From Sedimenticola selenatireducens (GTDB lineage Bacteria; Pseudomonadota; Gammaproteobacteria; Chromatiales; Chromatiaceae): DNA of 64,000 nt. This document shows positions 29,714 through 39,358 of this stretch, piece by piece. The stretch is from the NCBI RefSeq assembly GCF_007625115.1, contig NZ_VMNH01000009.1, positions 1 to 64,000 on the forward strand. The letters are read 5' to 3'. A program made the position numbers and the translations under genes. The notes beneath the pieces were generated by a model. It saw only the letters and a program-made list of their open reading frames with translations, did not search any database and had not been told where the DNA came from. Each line of letters starts with the position of its first letter. The stretch's first letter is position 1.

Positions 29714-30355
29714 ATGCCAAGTCCAAAAATATGGTCCAACGTGCAAGTCGCCATGCAATCCGTGCTGGCCACTGCAGACACAATCACCGGTATCACCAAA
29801 GCCAATCCGGGCGTTGTCACCTCAACGGGTCACGGCATCCTGGACGGTGAATACGTGGTGCTGACATCCGTCGGCATGAGCCAGCTTGACCAGCGCGTCG
29901 TGCGGGCGGCAAATGTCACCGCCAACACCTTTGAACTGGAAGGTGTTGATACCACCAATTTCGACACCTTCACATCCGGTAGCTGTCAGGTGATCACCTT
30001 CGGCACCACCTTCGGCACCATCAAAAGCCTGTCCGGTTCCGGTGGCGACTTCTCCTTTGTGGATACCACCACCATTCATGACAGCGTAGCCACCCAGATC
30101 CCCGGCATCGCCTCGGCCTCAACCTATTCGTTCGACAACATCTGGGACGTGGCAGACGCGGGGCTGATCGCCATGAAAGCGGCATCAGACACCAAGGCCA
30201 AGCGTGCGTTTAAATTCACCTTCTCCGACGGTCAGATCATGGTCTTTAACGGTTATGTTGGCGCGTCGTTACTGCCTACCGGATCGGCTCAAGATCTGGT
30301 TACCACATCGTCTGTTGTGACGATGTATGGCACGCCTACCTACTACGCGAGCTAA
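29714..30355 (+). CDS. major tail tube protein
   Basis: The 213-residue beta-rich product has a Big-like insertion (ITGITKANPGVVTSTGHGIL, about 22-41). It ends FKFTFSDGQIMVFNGYVG and an STT-rich tail. Position before the G/GT chaperones and tape measure fits the tail tube. Confidence 0.75.
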   Translation: MPSPKIWSNVQVAMQSVLATADTITGITKANPGVVTSTGHGILDGEYVVLTSVGMSQLDQRVVRAANVTANTFELEGVDTTNFDTFTSGSCQVITFGTTFGTIKSLSGSGGDFSFVDTTTIHDSVATQIPGIASASTYSFDNIWDVADAGLIAMKAASDTKAKRAFKFTFSDGQIMVFNGYVGASLLPTGSAQDLVTTSSVVTMYGTPTYYAS

Positions 30356-30357
30356 GC

Positions 30358-30699
30358 ATGCACCCATTAATCGAGAAAATGCGGCGGGCGCGTGAAAAGG
30401 TCGTTGAAACGGGCGGCCATCGCTTCACGATCCGCCGTCCTACCCACCTGCAGATCATAGAAGCCCGCGCGGCATCTGGCGGAACCACCGTCCGGTCTGC
30501 GCTGGGTTATGTGGTCGGCTGGAATCTCACAGAGATTGATCTGGTCCCAGGCGGCGCGCCTGATCCGGTGCCGTTTGACGAAACCCTGTTTATTGAATGG
30601 GTGGAAGACAAGCCAGTGATATGGGGTGACTTGATCCAGGAAATACAAAACGCCTATGCGGATCACGTCAAGAAGATGGAGGAAGCCGAGGGAAACTGA
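30358..30699 (+). CDS. tail assembly chaperone, G-like
   Basis: The 113-residue product starts MHPLIEKMRRAREKVVETGG. It ends in KKMEEAEGN, where the slippery heptamer GGGAAAC (30690-30696) lies in the correct reading phase (G GGA AAC) right before the stop codon. Short form of the lambda G/GT pair. It coats the tape measure during tail assembly. Confidence 0.8.
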   Translation: MHPLIEKMRRAREKVVETGGHRFTIRRPTHLQIIEARAASGGTTVRSALGYVVGWNLTEIDLVPGGAPDPVPFDETLFIEWVEDKPVIWGDLIQEIQNAYADHVKKMEEAEGN

Positions 30700-30905
30700 C
30701 CGGTTGGCTGGAGTCCACTCAGCATAAGGGCACAGCCAAACCGCCGCCGCTCAGTTCAGAGCCTGTTATTCGTGCATGGAACCTCATGGACGGAATTGAT
30801 TGGGTCGCCTTGCCTGTCGTTGCTGAGATGCTGGGTATTGAAGACATTGATTGGCTAGTCAGTCAGTTGGTCACCATTCGGGATTTTCATCGTGCCAGAA
30901 AGTAG
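30690..30905 (+). CDS. T-like extension read by -1 frameshift
   Basis: After a -1 slip on GGGAAAC the frame continues from C30696 for 69 codons (LTGWLESTQHKGTAKPPPLS to HRARK) to TAG at 30903-30905. The fusion would be 182 residues. There is no start codon of its own with a ribosome site. The extension overlaps the next gene by 14 bp. Content and position match the T part of lambda GT. Confidence 0.75.
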   Translation, partial: GKLTGWLESTQHKGTAKPPPLSSEPVIRAWNLMDGIDWVALPVVAEMLGIEDIDWLVSQLVTIRDFHRARK

Positions 30906-31476
30906 CGTCAAAGGGTTGCGTGAACTGCAAAACAAGCTGGCCACGTTAGGCCCAAAACTGGCGGGTCGGGTGCTAAGGCAGGCGACCATGAACGCTACCA
31001 CGCCGGCCATGAAAACCATGCGCGAAGCGGCCCCAAAAGGTAAGCAGGCCCATCGTACCTATAAAGGTAATTTGGTTGCGCCTGGGTTTCTGTCTCGCAG
31101 TATCAAACGCAAATCCAGTTACAAAAACGGCAAAGCGCGGGTGATTATCGGGGTAAAAAAAGAGGCGTTCTATGGTGTGCTGTTTGTAGAGAAAGGCACC
31201 AAGGCGCATGACATACCCAAAAAAGAGAAGTGGTATCAGCACCGGGTGCCGCGCCGTAACGGAAAAAGCGTAACCGTGCGGCGTAAATCCCGCGTGACGG
31301 GTGCGTGGCGAAAAAAGGCGTTGTTCTTTAATGGTCGTGTTGTGAATCACGTTCGCCACCCCGGAGCCAGAGCCAAACCCTGGTTTGTAAAATCATTCGT
31401 GAAAAATGAAAAGGCCATGCTGACTCGGTTATCTGAGCAGCTAAGTAAAAAAATCCAGAGGCATTTACAGCAATGA
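30892..31476 (+). CDS. HK97 gp10-like head-tail joining/tail protein
   Basis: The 194-residue product (GTG start) has the family pattern GLRELQNKLATLGPKLAGRV, an AAPKGKQAHRTYKGNLV segment, YGVLFVEKGTKAHDIP and HPGARAKPWFVKSF. Very basic. In most HK97-like phages this gene precedes the tail tube. Here it follows the G/GT pair, a small change of order. Confidence 0.8.
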   Translation: MPESSVKGLRELQNKLATLGPKLAGRVLRQATMNATTPAMKTMREAAPKGKQAHRTYKGNLVAPGFLSRSIKRKSSYKNGKARVIIGVKKEAFYGVLFVEKGTKAHDIPKKEKWYQHRVPRRNGKSVTVRRKSRVTGAWRKKALFFNGRVVNHVRHPGARAKPWFVKSFVKNEKAMLTRLSEQLSKKIQRHLQQ

Positions 31477-33446
31477 CCGATCTCGCAAAGTTAGTAGTCA
31501 GCCTGGAGGCGGAATCATCCAAACTCAGGACTGATCTTGAAAAGGCGCAAAAGCACCTGGATCGATTTGAAAAGAGCGCTGATCGGGCGTCATCCATTGC
31601 CAAGAAAGGGTTTATAGGGCTGGCCACCGTATTGCCATTGGCGGGTCTTGCGGCGGCAGCAAAATCATCATTGGATTTTGCAGATGCAATCAGCGTGGCG
31701 TCTGATAAAACCGGCTTCTCAGTAAAGTCATTGCAAGAGCTTCGGTTTGCCGCTGAACAAACCGGCGTGGGTATCAGTGTGCTGGATGGTGGCTTGGGGC
31801 GATTTACCAAGCGCCTCGGCTTGGCGCGCGCCGGTACGGGTGCGGCGGCTGATACTTATAAGAAGCTGGGTATTGATTTAAAGCAGTCAAACGAGCAGGT
31901 ATTCCGCCAGGTTGTGAATACGCTGGGTGATATGGATGACCAAACCAACCGGCTGGCCTTAACCACTCGGTTGTTTGGTGATGACGCGCAAAGCCTAGCA
32001 ACCACCTTTAAAAACGGCACAGCAGGGCTTGATGACTTTGCCGATAAAGCCAGAGGCCTGGGTATTATTCTGGATGATGACCTGGTAGAAGGTGCCGCCG
32101 CTGCGAATGAGCAGTTAGGCATACTGAAGCAGGTTATAAACGCGCAAACCACCAAGATATTTGTTGAGCTGGCTCCAGCGATTATTAGTGTGGGTAATGC
32201 GTTGTCAGAAGCCGCGCCGAAAGTGGCGAATTTCTTTGGGGCTTGGGGGGATGTGGAGCATCAGACCCTTGGTGCCTTGGATGAGACTATTGAAAATATT
32301 AAGGCCCAAATTGCAGAGGAAACGAATAACGCGAAACGAGTAGCAACAGATTCGCCTAACTGGGCTGAGTATTTGTTTGGCTTTAATGAGACAGAAGAAG
32401 AGGTCAATCAAAAAGTTGATTCGCTTATTGAAAGATATTGGAAAGCGGTCTCAAGAAAAGAGAAGCTATTAAAACAAAAAGACAAAAACCCCAATTCTGC
32501 GGTGGCGGGTGTTGATGTATCCGGTTTGTTCAGTATCGATTCACAAGATACAGAAGCATCTAAAGCAGCAAAGCGTGTTCAAGAGCAATATGACGCGGCC
32601 CTCGAATCCCTCAACCAAACCGTTGCTTTACTCGGTGTCACCACGCAATACGAAAAAACCCTCTGGGATGTCCAGAAAGGTCGCTATAAAGATCTGAACG
32701 ACAACCAGAAAAAAGCCCTGCTGGATGCTGCCCAACGCATTGACCAGAAAACGGCAGACATTGAATCCACCAAAGAGGCGGCGAAGGCAGAAGAAGAGGC
32801 CGCTAAATCGGCAGAGCGGCTGAACGAACAGCTAGAAGCACAAGCCAAGCGCTGGCGCGATCTGGTAAACCCCGCGAACGGCGTCAACGACCAAATGGCC
32901 GAACTGGATCTACTGCTGGAAAAAGGCAAGATCAGTTGGGATACCTACGGCGATGCCATGTTTGAGGTCATGGGTGGTCTGGAAGACGAAGCAAAAAAGA
33001 CAGAGGATAAATGGAAAGACCTGGGCCTGACCTTCTCCAGTGCGTTTGAGGATGCCATTGTAAACGGTCAAAGCCTGTCCGATGTATTGGCGGGGTTAGA
33101 GCAAGACATCACCCGCATAGTCACCCGTAAACTGGTCACAGAGCCCTTGGGTGATTTCTTTACTGGGTTTGCCAAAAGCTTTATTCCGTCATTCGACGGC
33201 GGCGGCTTCACCGGCCTGGGTTCGCGCACGGGTGGGCTTGATGGCAAGGGCGGCTATCTATCCATTCTCCATCCCAACGAAACCGTAATCGACCACACAA
33301 AATCCAGCCGTCAATCCAGCGGTATGCGTGTCGTGAATAACATCACGGTATCGGCACCTAACGGCCAAATCTCAACCGAATCCATGAACCAGCTACAAAC
33401 CAAGCTGGCTAAATCCATGCAACGTTCACTGGCGCGCAATACATGA
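31473..33446 (+). CDS. tail tape measure protein
   Basis: The 657-residue product has an N-terminal coiled coil (LEAESSKLRTDLEKAQKHLD), hydrophobic helices (about 50-66 and 225-245), a long helical middle (about 330-470) and a C-terminal part FDGGGFTGLGSRTGGLDGKG typical of tape measures. By the common rule of 0.15 nm per residue the tail would be near 100 nm. Overlaps its neighbours by 4 bp. Confidence 0.9.
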   Translation: MTDLAKLVVSLEAESSKLRTDLEKAQKHLDRFEKSADRASSIAKKGFIGLATVLPLAGLAAAAKSSLDFADAISVASDKTGFSVKSLQELRFAAEQTGVGISVLDGGLGRFTKRLGLARAGTGAAADTYKKLGIDLKQSNEQVFRQVVNTLGDMDDQTNRLALTTRLFGDDAQSLATTFKNGTAGLDDFADKARGLGIILDDDLVEGAAAANEQLGILKQVINAQTTKIFVELAPAIISVGNALSEAAPKVANFFGAWGDVEHQTLGALDETIENIKAQIAEETNNAKRVATDSPNWAEYLFGFNETEEEVNQKVDSLIERYWKAVSRKEKLLKQKDKNPNSAVAGVDVSGLFSIDSQDTEASKAAKRVQEQYDAALESLNQTVALLGVTTQYEKTLWDVQKGRYKDLNDNQKKALLDAAQRIDQKTADIESTKEAAKAEEEAAKSAERLNEQLEAQAKRWRDLVNPANGVNDQMAELDLLLEKGKISWDTYGDAMFEVMGGLEDEAKKTEDKWKDLGLTFSSAFEDAIVNGQSLSDVLAGLEQDITRIVTRKLVTEPLGDFFTGFAKSFIPSFDGGGFTGLGSRTGGLDGKGGYLSILHPNETVIDHTKSSRQSSGMRVVNNITVSAPNGQISTESMNQLQTKLAKSMQRSLARNT

Positions 33447-34078
33447 GCTTTCTAGAAACCCCGCGTTTCCCTGATGACATCTCACTCGGCTCAACGGGTG
33501 GGCCTGGGTACAACACCACCATCACGCCGTTCACCTCGGGAAAAGAGAGCCGGAATATTAACTGGGCTGAATCCCGCGCTGAATACGATGTGGCTTATGG
33601 GGTACGCACACAAGCGCAACTCTATTCACTCACTGAGCTATTCCATGCGGTAGCGGGGCGGGGTCATGGGTTCCGCTATAAAGATTGGAGCGATTGGAAT
33701 TCATCAACCGATCAAACCCACGGCGCAACGGTATCGGATACAGATCAAACCATCGGTACGGGTGATGGGGTGGTGGTTGATTTTCAACTGATCAAAACCT
33801 ACACGAAAGGCGCACTATCCAGAACCCGTGACATCCGCAAGCCCGTTACCGGCACCGTGGTGGTTTCGCTGGATGATGTCACGCAGGGTTCGGGGTGGTC
33901 AGTTGACACCGCAACCGGCTTCGTCACCTTTGTAACGCCACCGGGTGTCGGTGTGGTGGTAAAGGCCGGGTATGAGTTTGATGTACCTGTTCGGTTTGAT
34001 ATCGACAAACTGCCCATCCTGTTTGAAAGCTATGAACTGCAATCAGCCAGCGTGCCGCTCATAGAAATACGCGTATGA
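33443..34078 (+). CDS. DUF2460 tail protein, GTA gp12-like
   Basis: The 211-residue product has FPDDISLGSTGGPGYNTTIT, a central GRGHGFRYKDWSDWNSSTDQ and FDVPVRFDIDKLP near the end. This is the DUF2460 family found as distal tail protein in Rhodobacter GTA and related siphophages. It is the first gene of the four-gene tail-tip module. Confidence 0.85.
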   Translation: MSFLETPRFPDDISLGSTGGPGYNTTITPFTSGKESRNINWAESRAEYDVAYGVRTQAQLYSLTELFHAVAGRGHGFRYKDWSDWNSSTDQTHGATVSDTDQTIGTGDGVVVDFQLIKTYTKGALSRTRDIRKPVTGTVVVSLDDVTQGSGWSVDTATGFVTFVTPPGVGVVVKAGYEFDVPVRFDIDKLPILFESYELQSASVPLIEIRV

Positions 34079-35460
34079 AAACCATCAGTACGGCATTAAA
34101 AAATCACCTAGCGGAAGAGGTGACGACGCTCTGCGTCTGCTGGAAAATAGTCCGGCGTGACGGGGTAGAGCAGGGCTTTACCAGCCACGTAAAAGACCTG
34201 ACTTATGACGGCCTGCTGTACGAAGCCGCCACCGGGTTTACGCCATCAAACATCGCCTCAACCGATGATCTGGCCGTCAACAACATGGAAGTGGTCGGGC
34301 TGCTTGAATCACAGCGCCTCAGCGCCAGTGAGTTGCAAGCCGGTCGCTATGATTATGCCGATGTCTATGTCTTCATGCTGAATTATGAAGACCTGACCAT
34401 GCAGGATCTCAAGCTCGCCTATGGCAAATTAGGCCAAGTCAGATCCGGTAAGGTGGTGTTTGAAGCAGAAGTACGGAGTCTATCCCAAGGGCTACAGCAA
34501 ACCATCGGTGAGCTGTTTGATACGGCCTGCCGTGCTGATCTGGGTGATAGCCGTTGTGGTGTGCTGATAAAACCGGATAGATGGGAACCTCACACACTCT
34601 ACGCCCTTGATGATGTTGTTCGCCCAACGCTGGCCAATGGCAATGAGCGCCAATACAAAATAACAACCGCCGGGTATTCAGGCAGCACAGAGCCCACATG
34701 GGATGCAACCATTGGCAATTCCACCAACGGGGTTTCTGTTGAGCTGTTAACCGATGGCGCGTTTACAAATGCCAAGGGCGTTTACTGGAATGGCTCGGCC
34801 GCCTGGACGATAGCGGCAGGCGTGGCCAGTTGTGATGGCACCCAAACCGCCAATGATGCCCTGTCCCAGCCGGTAACGGGTGTGAATGGTGTGTTGTATG
34901 AAACCAGCTTCACCGTATCAAATTTTTCAGCCGGTCAGGTGCGTATTGTCTGTGGCACACAAGTAGGCACCTGGCGCGTTGCCAATGGCGCGTTTACTGA
35001 AGACATCATCATGACAGGCACCACGCCCATCAGCATCGAAGCGGATGCAGATTTCGTGGGTGATATTGATGATGTGTCGGTATCCGAAAAAGTCACCACC
35101 GTTTGGGAAACGGAAAATTGCTATACCAAACTCGGCACCATCACCGCTGTTAACTCAAACGAGAATTTTACCGACGCCGCCAGAACAGAAGCCGATAACA
35201 CTTTTGACCGAGGCTATCTGACCTTTACCAGTGGGTTGAATGTGGGCGTGTCAATGGAGATTAAAACCTTCACATCTGACACATTCCAGAGCGCGTTGCC
35301 ATTTCCCTACACCGTGCAAGTGGGCGACTCATACGAAGTCTATGCAGGCTGTGATAAGACTATGGAAACCTGCCGGGATGATTACGACAACATCATCAAC
35401 TTTCGCGGTGAACCGTTCATTCCAGGGTCTGATGAAATTATGAAATTTGGTGGCCAATGA
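34075..35460 (+). CDS. DUF2163 tail protein, GTA gp13-like, with inserted domain
   Basis: The 461-residue product has the usual N-terminal hub part (about 1-165, ending CRADLGDSRCGV) and C-terminal part (about 345-461, GCDKTMETCRDDYDN). Between them is an inserted stretch of about 175 residues: a CBM5/12-like segment (WEPHTLYALDDVVRPT, about 170-185) followed by a beta-sandwich (about 225-340) like carbohydrate-binding domains. Family members are normally about 290-300 residues, so the insertion is clear. It may help glycan recognition (inference). Confidence 0.8.
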   Translation: MKTISTALKNHLAEEVTTLCVCWKIVRRDGVEQGFTSHVKDLTYDGLLYEAATGFTPSNIASTDDLAVNNMEVVGLLESQRLSASELQAGRYDYADVYVFMLNYEDLTMQDLKLAYGKLGQVRSGKVVFEAEVRSLSQGLQQTIGELFDTACRADLGDSRCGVLIKPDRWEPHTLYALDDVVRPTLANGNERQYKITTAGYSGSTEPTWDATIGNSTNGVSVELLTDGAFTNAKGVYWNGSAAWTIAAGVASCDGTQTANDALSQPVTGVNGVLYETSFTVSNFSAGQVRIVCGTQVGTWRVANGAFTEDIIMTGTTPISIEADADFVGDIDDVSVSEKVTTVWETENCYTKLGTITAVNSNENFTDAARTEADNTFDRGYLTFTSGLNVGVSMEIKTFTSDTFQSALPFPYTVQVGDSYEVYAGCDKTMETCRDDYDNIINFRGEPFIPGSDEIMKFGGQ

Positions 35461-35867
35461 TTACCCGCGCTGACATTGTAATCGAAGCAAAGACCTGGAT
35501 CGGTACACCCTTCCACCATCAAGCCGCTGTCAAACGGGTGGGCTGTGATTGCGCGGGCATGGTTAAAGGTGTGTGGCGTGAACTGGGGAATGATGTTTCA
35601 AAGGTGCCGGTAGATTATCCGCGTACCCCATCAGGCGGTAACCTGGTGAGAATACTGATTGAGTTTCTTGATAGAACCGTCACACCTAAAGCGGGTGATG
35701 TCATCCTGTTTACCCTGCTCAACGAACCGCAACACCTGGGTATTTTGACCGATAAAAACACCGTAATTCACGCTTATCAGCCGTTTGGAAAAGTGGTGGA
35801 GCATCGTCTGGATGATAAATGGAAAAGAAGAGTAACCGCGTACTATTCATTCAGGGGTGTTGAGTAA
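35457..35867 (+). CDS. NlpC/P60 tail peptidase, GTA gp14-like
   Basis: The 136-residue product has the catalytic Cys in VKRVGCDCAGMVKGVW (about 30) and the His in NEPQHLGILTD (about 90). It is a cell-wall endopeptidase carried at the tail tip, which opens peptidoglycan during DNA entry. It overlaps both neighbours. Confidence 0.88.
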   Translation: MITRADIVIEAKTWIGTPFHHQAAVKRVGCDCAGMVKGVWRELGNDVSKVPVDYPRTPSGGNLVRILIEFLDRTVTPKAGDVILFTLLNEPQHLGILTDKNTVIHAYQPFGKVVEHRLDDKWKRRVTAYYSFRGVE

Positions 35868-38800
35868 TGGCCTCGCTGGCACTGGGTTTAGTCGGGGCGG
35901 GTATTGGATCACTAGCACCTGCCGGGTTCTCGTTTCTCGGTATGACCGGCGCGGGTCTGGGTTGGTCTATCGGGTCAACGCTCGGTAGTATTCTGTTTGC
36001 ACCGGATGGCCCCAACACCCAAGGGCCGCGACTGTCTGATCTGTCCGTTCAAACCTCCACGCGTGGTGCGCCGATCCCCAAAGTGTACGGCACGGCGCGT
36101 ATTGCGGGGAATGTGATCTGGTCAGGTGGCATACAGGAAACCTCACACACCCAAGACGTGGGCGGCAAGGGTGGCTCCAGCGCATCACATACCACCTATA
36201 CCTATAGCTGCTCTTTTTCGGTGGGTATCTGCGAGGGCGAAATTACAGGTATACGCCGCATCTGGGCTGATTCGGTACTGATCTATAACAAGGGCGACAC
36301 CGCCACGGCTGATGAGCTGGCGGTATCAAACCAGAACGGTATTACGGTCTATACCGGCTCAGAAACCCAGGAACCTGACCCCACTATAGAGGCCGCTGAG
36401 GGTATGGGTAATGTGCCTGCCTTCCGTGGTTTGGCGCATGTGGTGTTTGATACATTTCAACTTGAAAACTACGGCAATCGTATTCCTAATTTTACGTTTG
36501 AGGTGGTAGGGAGTGGCTACACATCTCATCAAATAGACTCGCTTAATGATTACACTGTAGATGGTGAGCAGTTTGAGCATATAGGTATTCCCTATGCCGA
36601 TAATAGTGGGTTTGATGTAATAGATTATCAAACGGACTATTTAACATATGCAACTGTGCACAAAAAAAAATACAGCTCCGAAGGGGTTATGATATCAGAT
36701 ACCTCAGAGTCATTATCTTTGCCTGTCTATTCGATAGGTACAATTAGATACTCACAGGACTATGAGTATATATTAAGGGTTTCTGTTTCAAGCCTACAGT
36801 ATCTGGCACTGAATAGCGGTAATGTACTGCTTTCGCCTCCAGCAGGGACAAACCAGGTATTGGCAGCGATCAGGTATTACCCAACTGATAAAATATTTGT
36901 GCTATGGATCAAAAACACCTCATACACAAGTTACGTCCTGAAGGAATACACATCCGCCGGTTCTCCAACTGGAAGAGAGTATATCGGAAGTAAAGGGGCA
37001 AATATTAGGCCGGGGCTTTGCTCCAATCAAAACGGCAGTATATTTGTTACAGGAGCAACAGATGCGAGTACAGATGTTGATGTTGATGCTATAGACGCGC
37101 TCACAATGCTTTTTGATAAAGCCTGGCAGGTAACTGCGCAGCATATGTCGTCTACTGTAGATTCGTGCGGCGGACACTCTTTTGACGTTAATGCCGACAA
37201 CATTATTTTCTATAAAGACCAGAATTATTATATAGCCGCTTCTAAGTTAAGTGATAACGGGGCTGTTGTTTATATTGGTAATGTGCCTTCTATTGGCTCC
37301 GATCAGTATGATTCAGTAACGTGCTCAGGCAGCATTGCGTACACTAAAAATGGGTCCGCCGTCGTCAGTGATACAGTTGGTATCGTCAATGAATCACTAG
37401 CAGACGTTATAGTAGATATATGCTCAGAATCAGGCGTTCATGAACTATCCACAAACACAGTGACTGATGAGATATATGGTTACGTTCGGTCGGGGGTGAT
37501 GTCATCGAGGTCAGCTCTTGAGCCGCTTTTGTCGGCCTATCAAATAAGCGCAGTAGAATCCGATTACAAACTAAAATTCTCACCCTTAACAGGTACGTCA
37601 TCAGAAACCATAGTCGATGATGATCTTGCCGCCGATATCAGCATCACCCGCGCACTAGAAACAGAACTACCTCGCCGCGTGACGCTGGCTTATGCGGACA
37701 AAGATGCCGACTATCTCCCGGCAGTACAATCGGCGCAGCGCATCAAATCAGCCGGTCAGATCGTCAATGAAATTTCGCAACAGTTCTCACTGTCAACTGA
37801 CGGCGATCACATGTCGCAACTGTCAGAGAAAATACTCTATCGCGCATGGACAGAGAGAGAATCGTTTGATTGGTCATTGACCACAAAGCATGCCTATCTG
37901 GATGCCGGTGATGTGGTTACGCTGGAAAATGGCGGGTTTAATCACATCACCCGCATTACATCCAATGACCAGCAGTTGCCGGGGTTAATCAACTGCGGCG
38001 GAGTAGCGACCCGCGCCTCTGTTTATTCATCCAACCTGACCGGGGCAGCATCAAGCTACACCACGCAAACATTGGTGTTGGTGGGTAATACGCTATTCGA
38101 GATATTGGATTTGCCCGCGCTGCGAGATGCCGATGCAACAACGGCAGGCTATTACGTCGCTGTGTATGGTCAAAAAACAAATTGGACATCGGGCATTGTC
38201 TATAAATCCATTGACTCTGGCGCGTCATGGTCTGGGCTGATCACGACTAGCACAGAGGCAACAATGGGCATCACAACCAATGTGCTGCCTGATGCTGATG
38301 CTAAAACATGGGATATGACCAGCACGGTCAATATCTCCATGCACCACGGCACCCTGGCGAGTGATACGGTTGAGAATGTATTGAACGGCGCGAACGCCGC
38401 GCTGATCGGAAATGAGCTGATCCACTTTACAACCCGCACGCTTGAGGGTGATGGCACCTATACCCTGTCAGGATTATTGAGGGGTCGAATTGGCACCGAA
38501 CATGAAACCGGAAACCATGCGATAGGTGACCGGTTCGTGTTACTCAACACAACCAGTATCTACCGCGTGTCGTCTGAGTATTCACAAAAGGGCGTGACCA
38601 ACAAATTCAAAGCCGTAACCAACGGCCAATACCTTGAATCAGTCACCAATACCACAGATGTGACGTTTGATAACCTTAATTCAAAACCGCTTAGTGTGTG
38701 CCAAATCTCAGGCACCCGTGACGGCTCAAACAATTTAACGATCAACTGGCTCAGACGTTCCAGGCTGTCGGGTGTGTCACTGGATGACCCAGCATTAGGC

Positions 38801-39001
38801 GAACAATCCGAGCTGTACGAAGTGCATATCATGGATGGTGCTGTGGTCAAGCGGGTTATTCAGGCTGCAACCAACAGTGCAGACTATACCGCATCCCAGC
38901 AAACCCTGGACGGCTTCACGCCGGGTGATCCTATAACAGTCAATATCTATCAAGTATCCGCGACGGTAGGGCGCGGGTATGTCAGGAGCGAAACACTATG
39001 A
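35867..39001 (+). CDS. tail tip/host-specificity protein, GTA gp15-like
   Basis: The 1044-residue product starts with a hydrophobic glycine-rich part and the family motif RLSDLSVQTSTRGAPIPKVY (about 56-75), then YGNRIPNFTFEV (about 199-210). A middle part (about 213-585) is encoded by more AT-rich DNA and is Ser/Tyr-rich beta structure. The conserved tail-hub part resumes at DDDLAADISITRALETELPR and ends with a fibronectin-like domain (about 945-1040). It forms the baseplate tip and receptor-binding part. Confidence 0.85.
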   Translation: MASLALGLVGAGIGSLAPAGFSFLGMTGAGLGWSIGSTLGSILFAPDGPNTQGPRLSDLSVQTSTRGAPIPKVYGTARIAGNVIWSGGIQETSHTQDVGGKGGSSASHTTYTYSCSFSVGICEGEITGIRRIWADSVLIYNKGDTATADELAVSNQNGITVYTGSETQEPDPTIEAAEGMGNVPAFRGLAHVVFDTFQLENYGNRIPNFTFEVVGSGYTSHQIDSLNDYTVDGEQFEHIGIPYADNSGFDVIDYQTDYLTYATVHKKKYSSEGVMISDTSESLSLPVYSIGTIRYSQDYEYILRVSVSSLQYLALNSGNVLLSPPAGTNQVLAAIRYYPTDKIFVLWIKNTSYTSYVLKEYTSAGSPTGREYIGSKGANIRPGLCSNQNGSIFVTGATDASTDVDVDAIDALTMLFDKAWQVTAQHMSSTVDSCGGHSFDVNADNIIFYKDQNYYIAASKLSDNGAVVYIGNVPSIGSDQYDSVTCSGSIAYTKNGSAVVSDTVGIVNESLADVIVDICSESGVHELSTNTVTDEIYGYVRSGVMSSRSALEPLLSAYQISAVESDYKLKFSPLTGTSSETIVDDDLAADISITRALETELPRRVTLAYADKDADYLPAVQSAQRIKSAGQIVNEISQQFSLSTDGDHMSQLSEKILYRAWTERESFDWSLTTKHAYLDAGDVVTLENGGFNHITRITSNDQQLPGLINCGGVATRASVYSSNLTGAASSYTTQTLVLVGNTLFEILDLPALRDADATTAGYYVAVYGQKTNWTSGIVYKSIDSGASWSGLITTSTEATMGITTNVLPDADAKTWDMTSTVNISMHHGTLASDTVENVLNGANAALIGNELIHFTTRTLEGDGTYTLSGLLRGRIGTEHETGNHAIGDRFVLLNTTSIYRVSSEYSQKGVTNKFKAVTNGQYLESVTNTTDVTFDNLNSKPLSVCQISGTRDGSNNLTINWLRRSRLSGVSLDDPALGEQSELYEVHIMDGAVVKRVIQAATNSADYTASQQTLDGFTPGDPITVNIYQVSATVGRGYVRSETL

Positions 39002-39342
39002 CAGTCGGGTTAGATGCAGGGCAGGCCAATAAAGAGGTCACGGTTAATCAGATGGTGATGGGGTATTTGGCGAAATCAGTAGCGGGTGGTGTTGATGTCA
39101 CGCTGACTGATAACGAATGCACCTATCAACAAATCGAGCTGACAGGGGCCATCACCGCAAACATCGTTGTCAACATGACCGATTCCGCCAACGTGACCCA
39201 CTTTTACAACAACACGAGCGGGGCTTTCACGGTCACGGTACAACCCACATCAGGAACGGGCGTAACCATCACCCAAGGCACCCGTTGCCAGATCGGGTGT
39301 GATGGTGCGGGGAATGCGTACAAGCTCACAGCGGAACTGTAA
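38998..39342 (+). CDS. small tail-fibre-associated protein
   Basis: The 114-residue product starts MTVGLDAGQANKEVTVNQMV. It is beta-rich with a repeat-like GTGVTITQGTRCQIGCDGAG end, like short phage tail appendage or chaperone proteins. The start overlaps the stop of the tip gene by 4 bp. Confidence 0.6.
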   Translation: MTVGLDAGQANKEVTVNQMVMGYLAKSVAGGVDVTLTDNECTYQQIELTGAITANIVVNMTDSANVTHFYNNTSGAFTVTVQPTSGTGVTITQGTRCQIGCDGAGNAYKLTAEL

Positions 39343-39358
39343 ACAACAGGGGATCACT

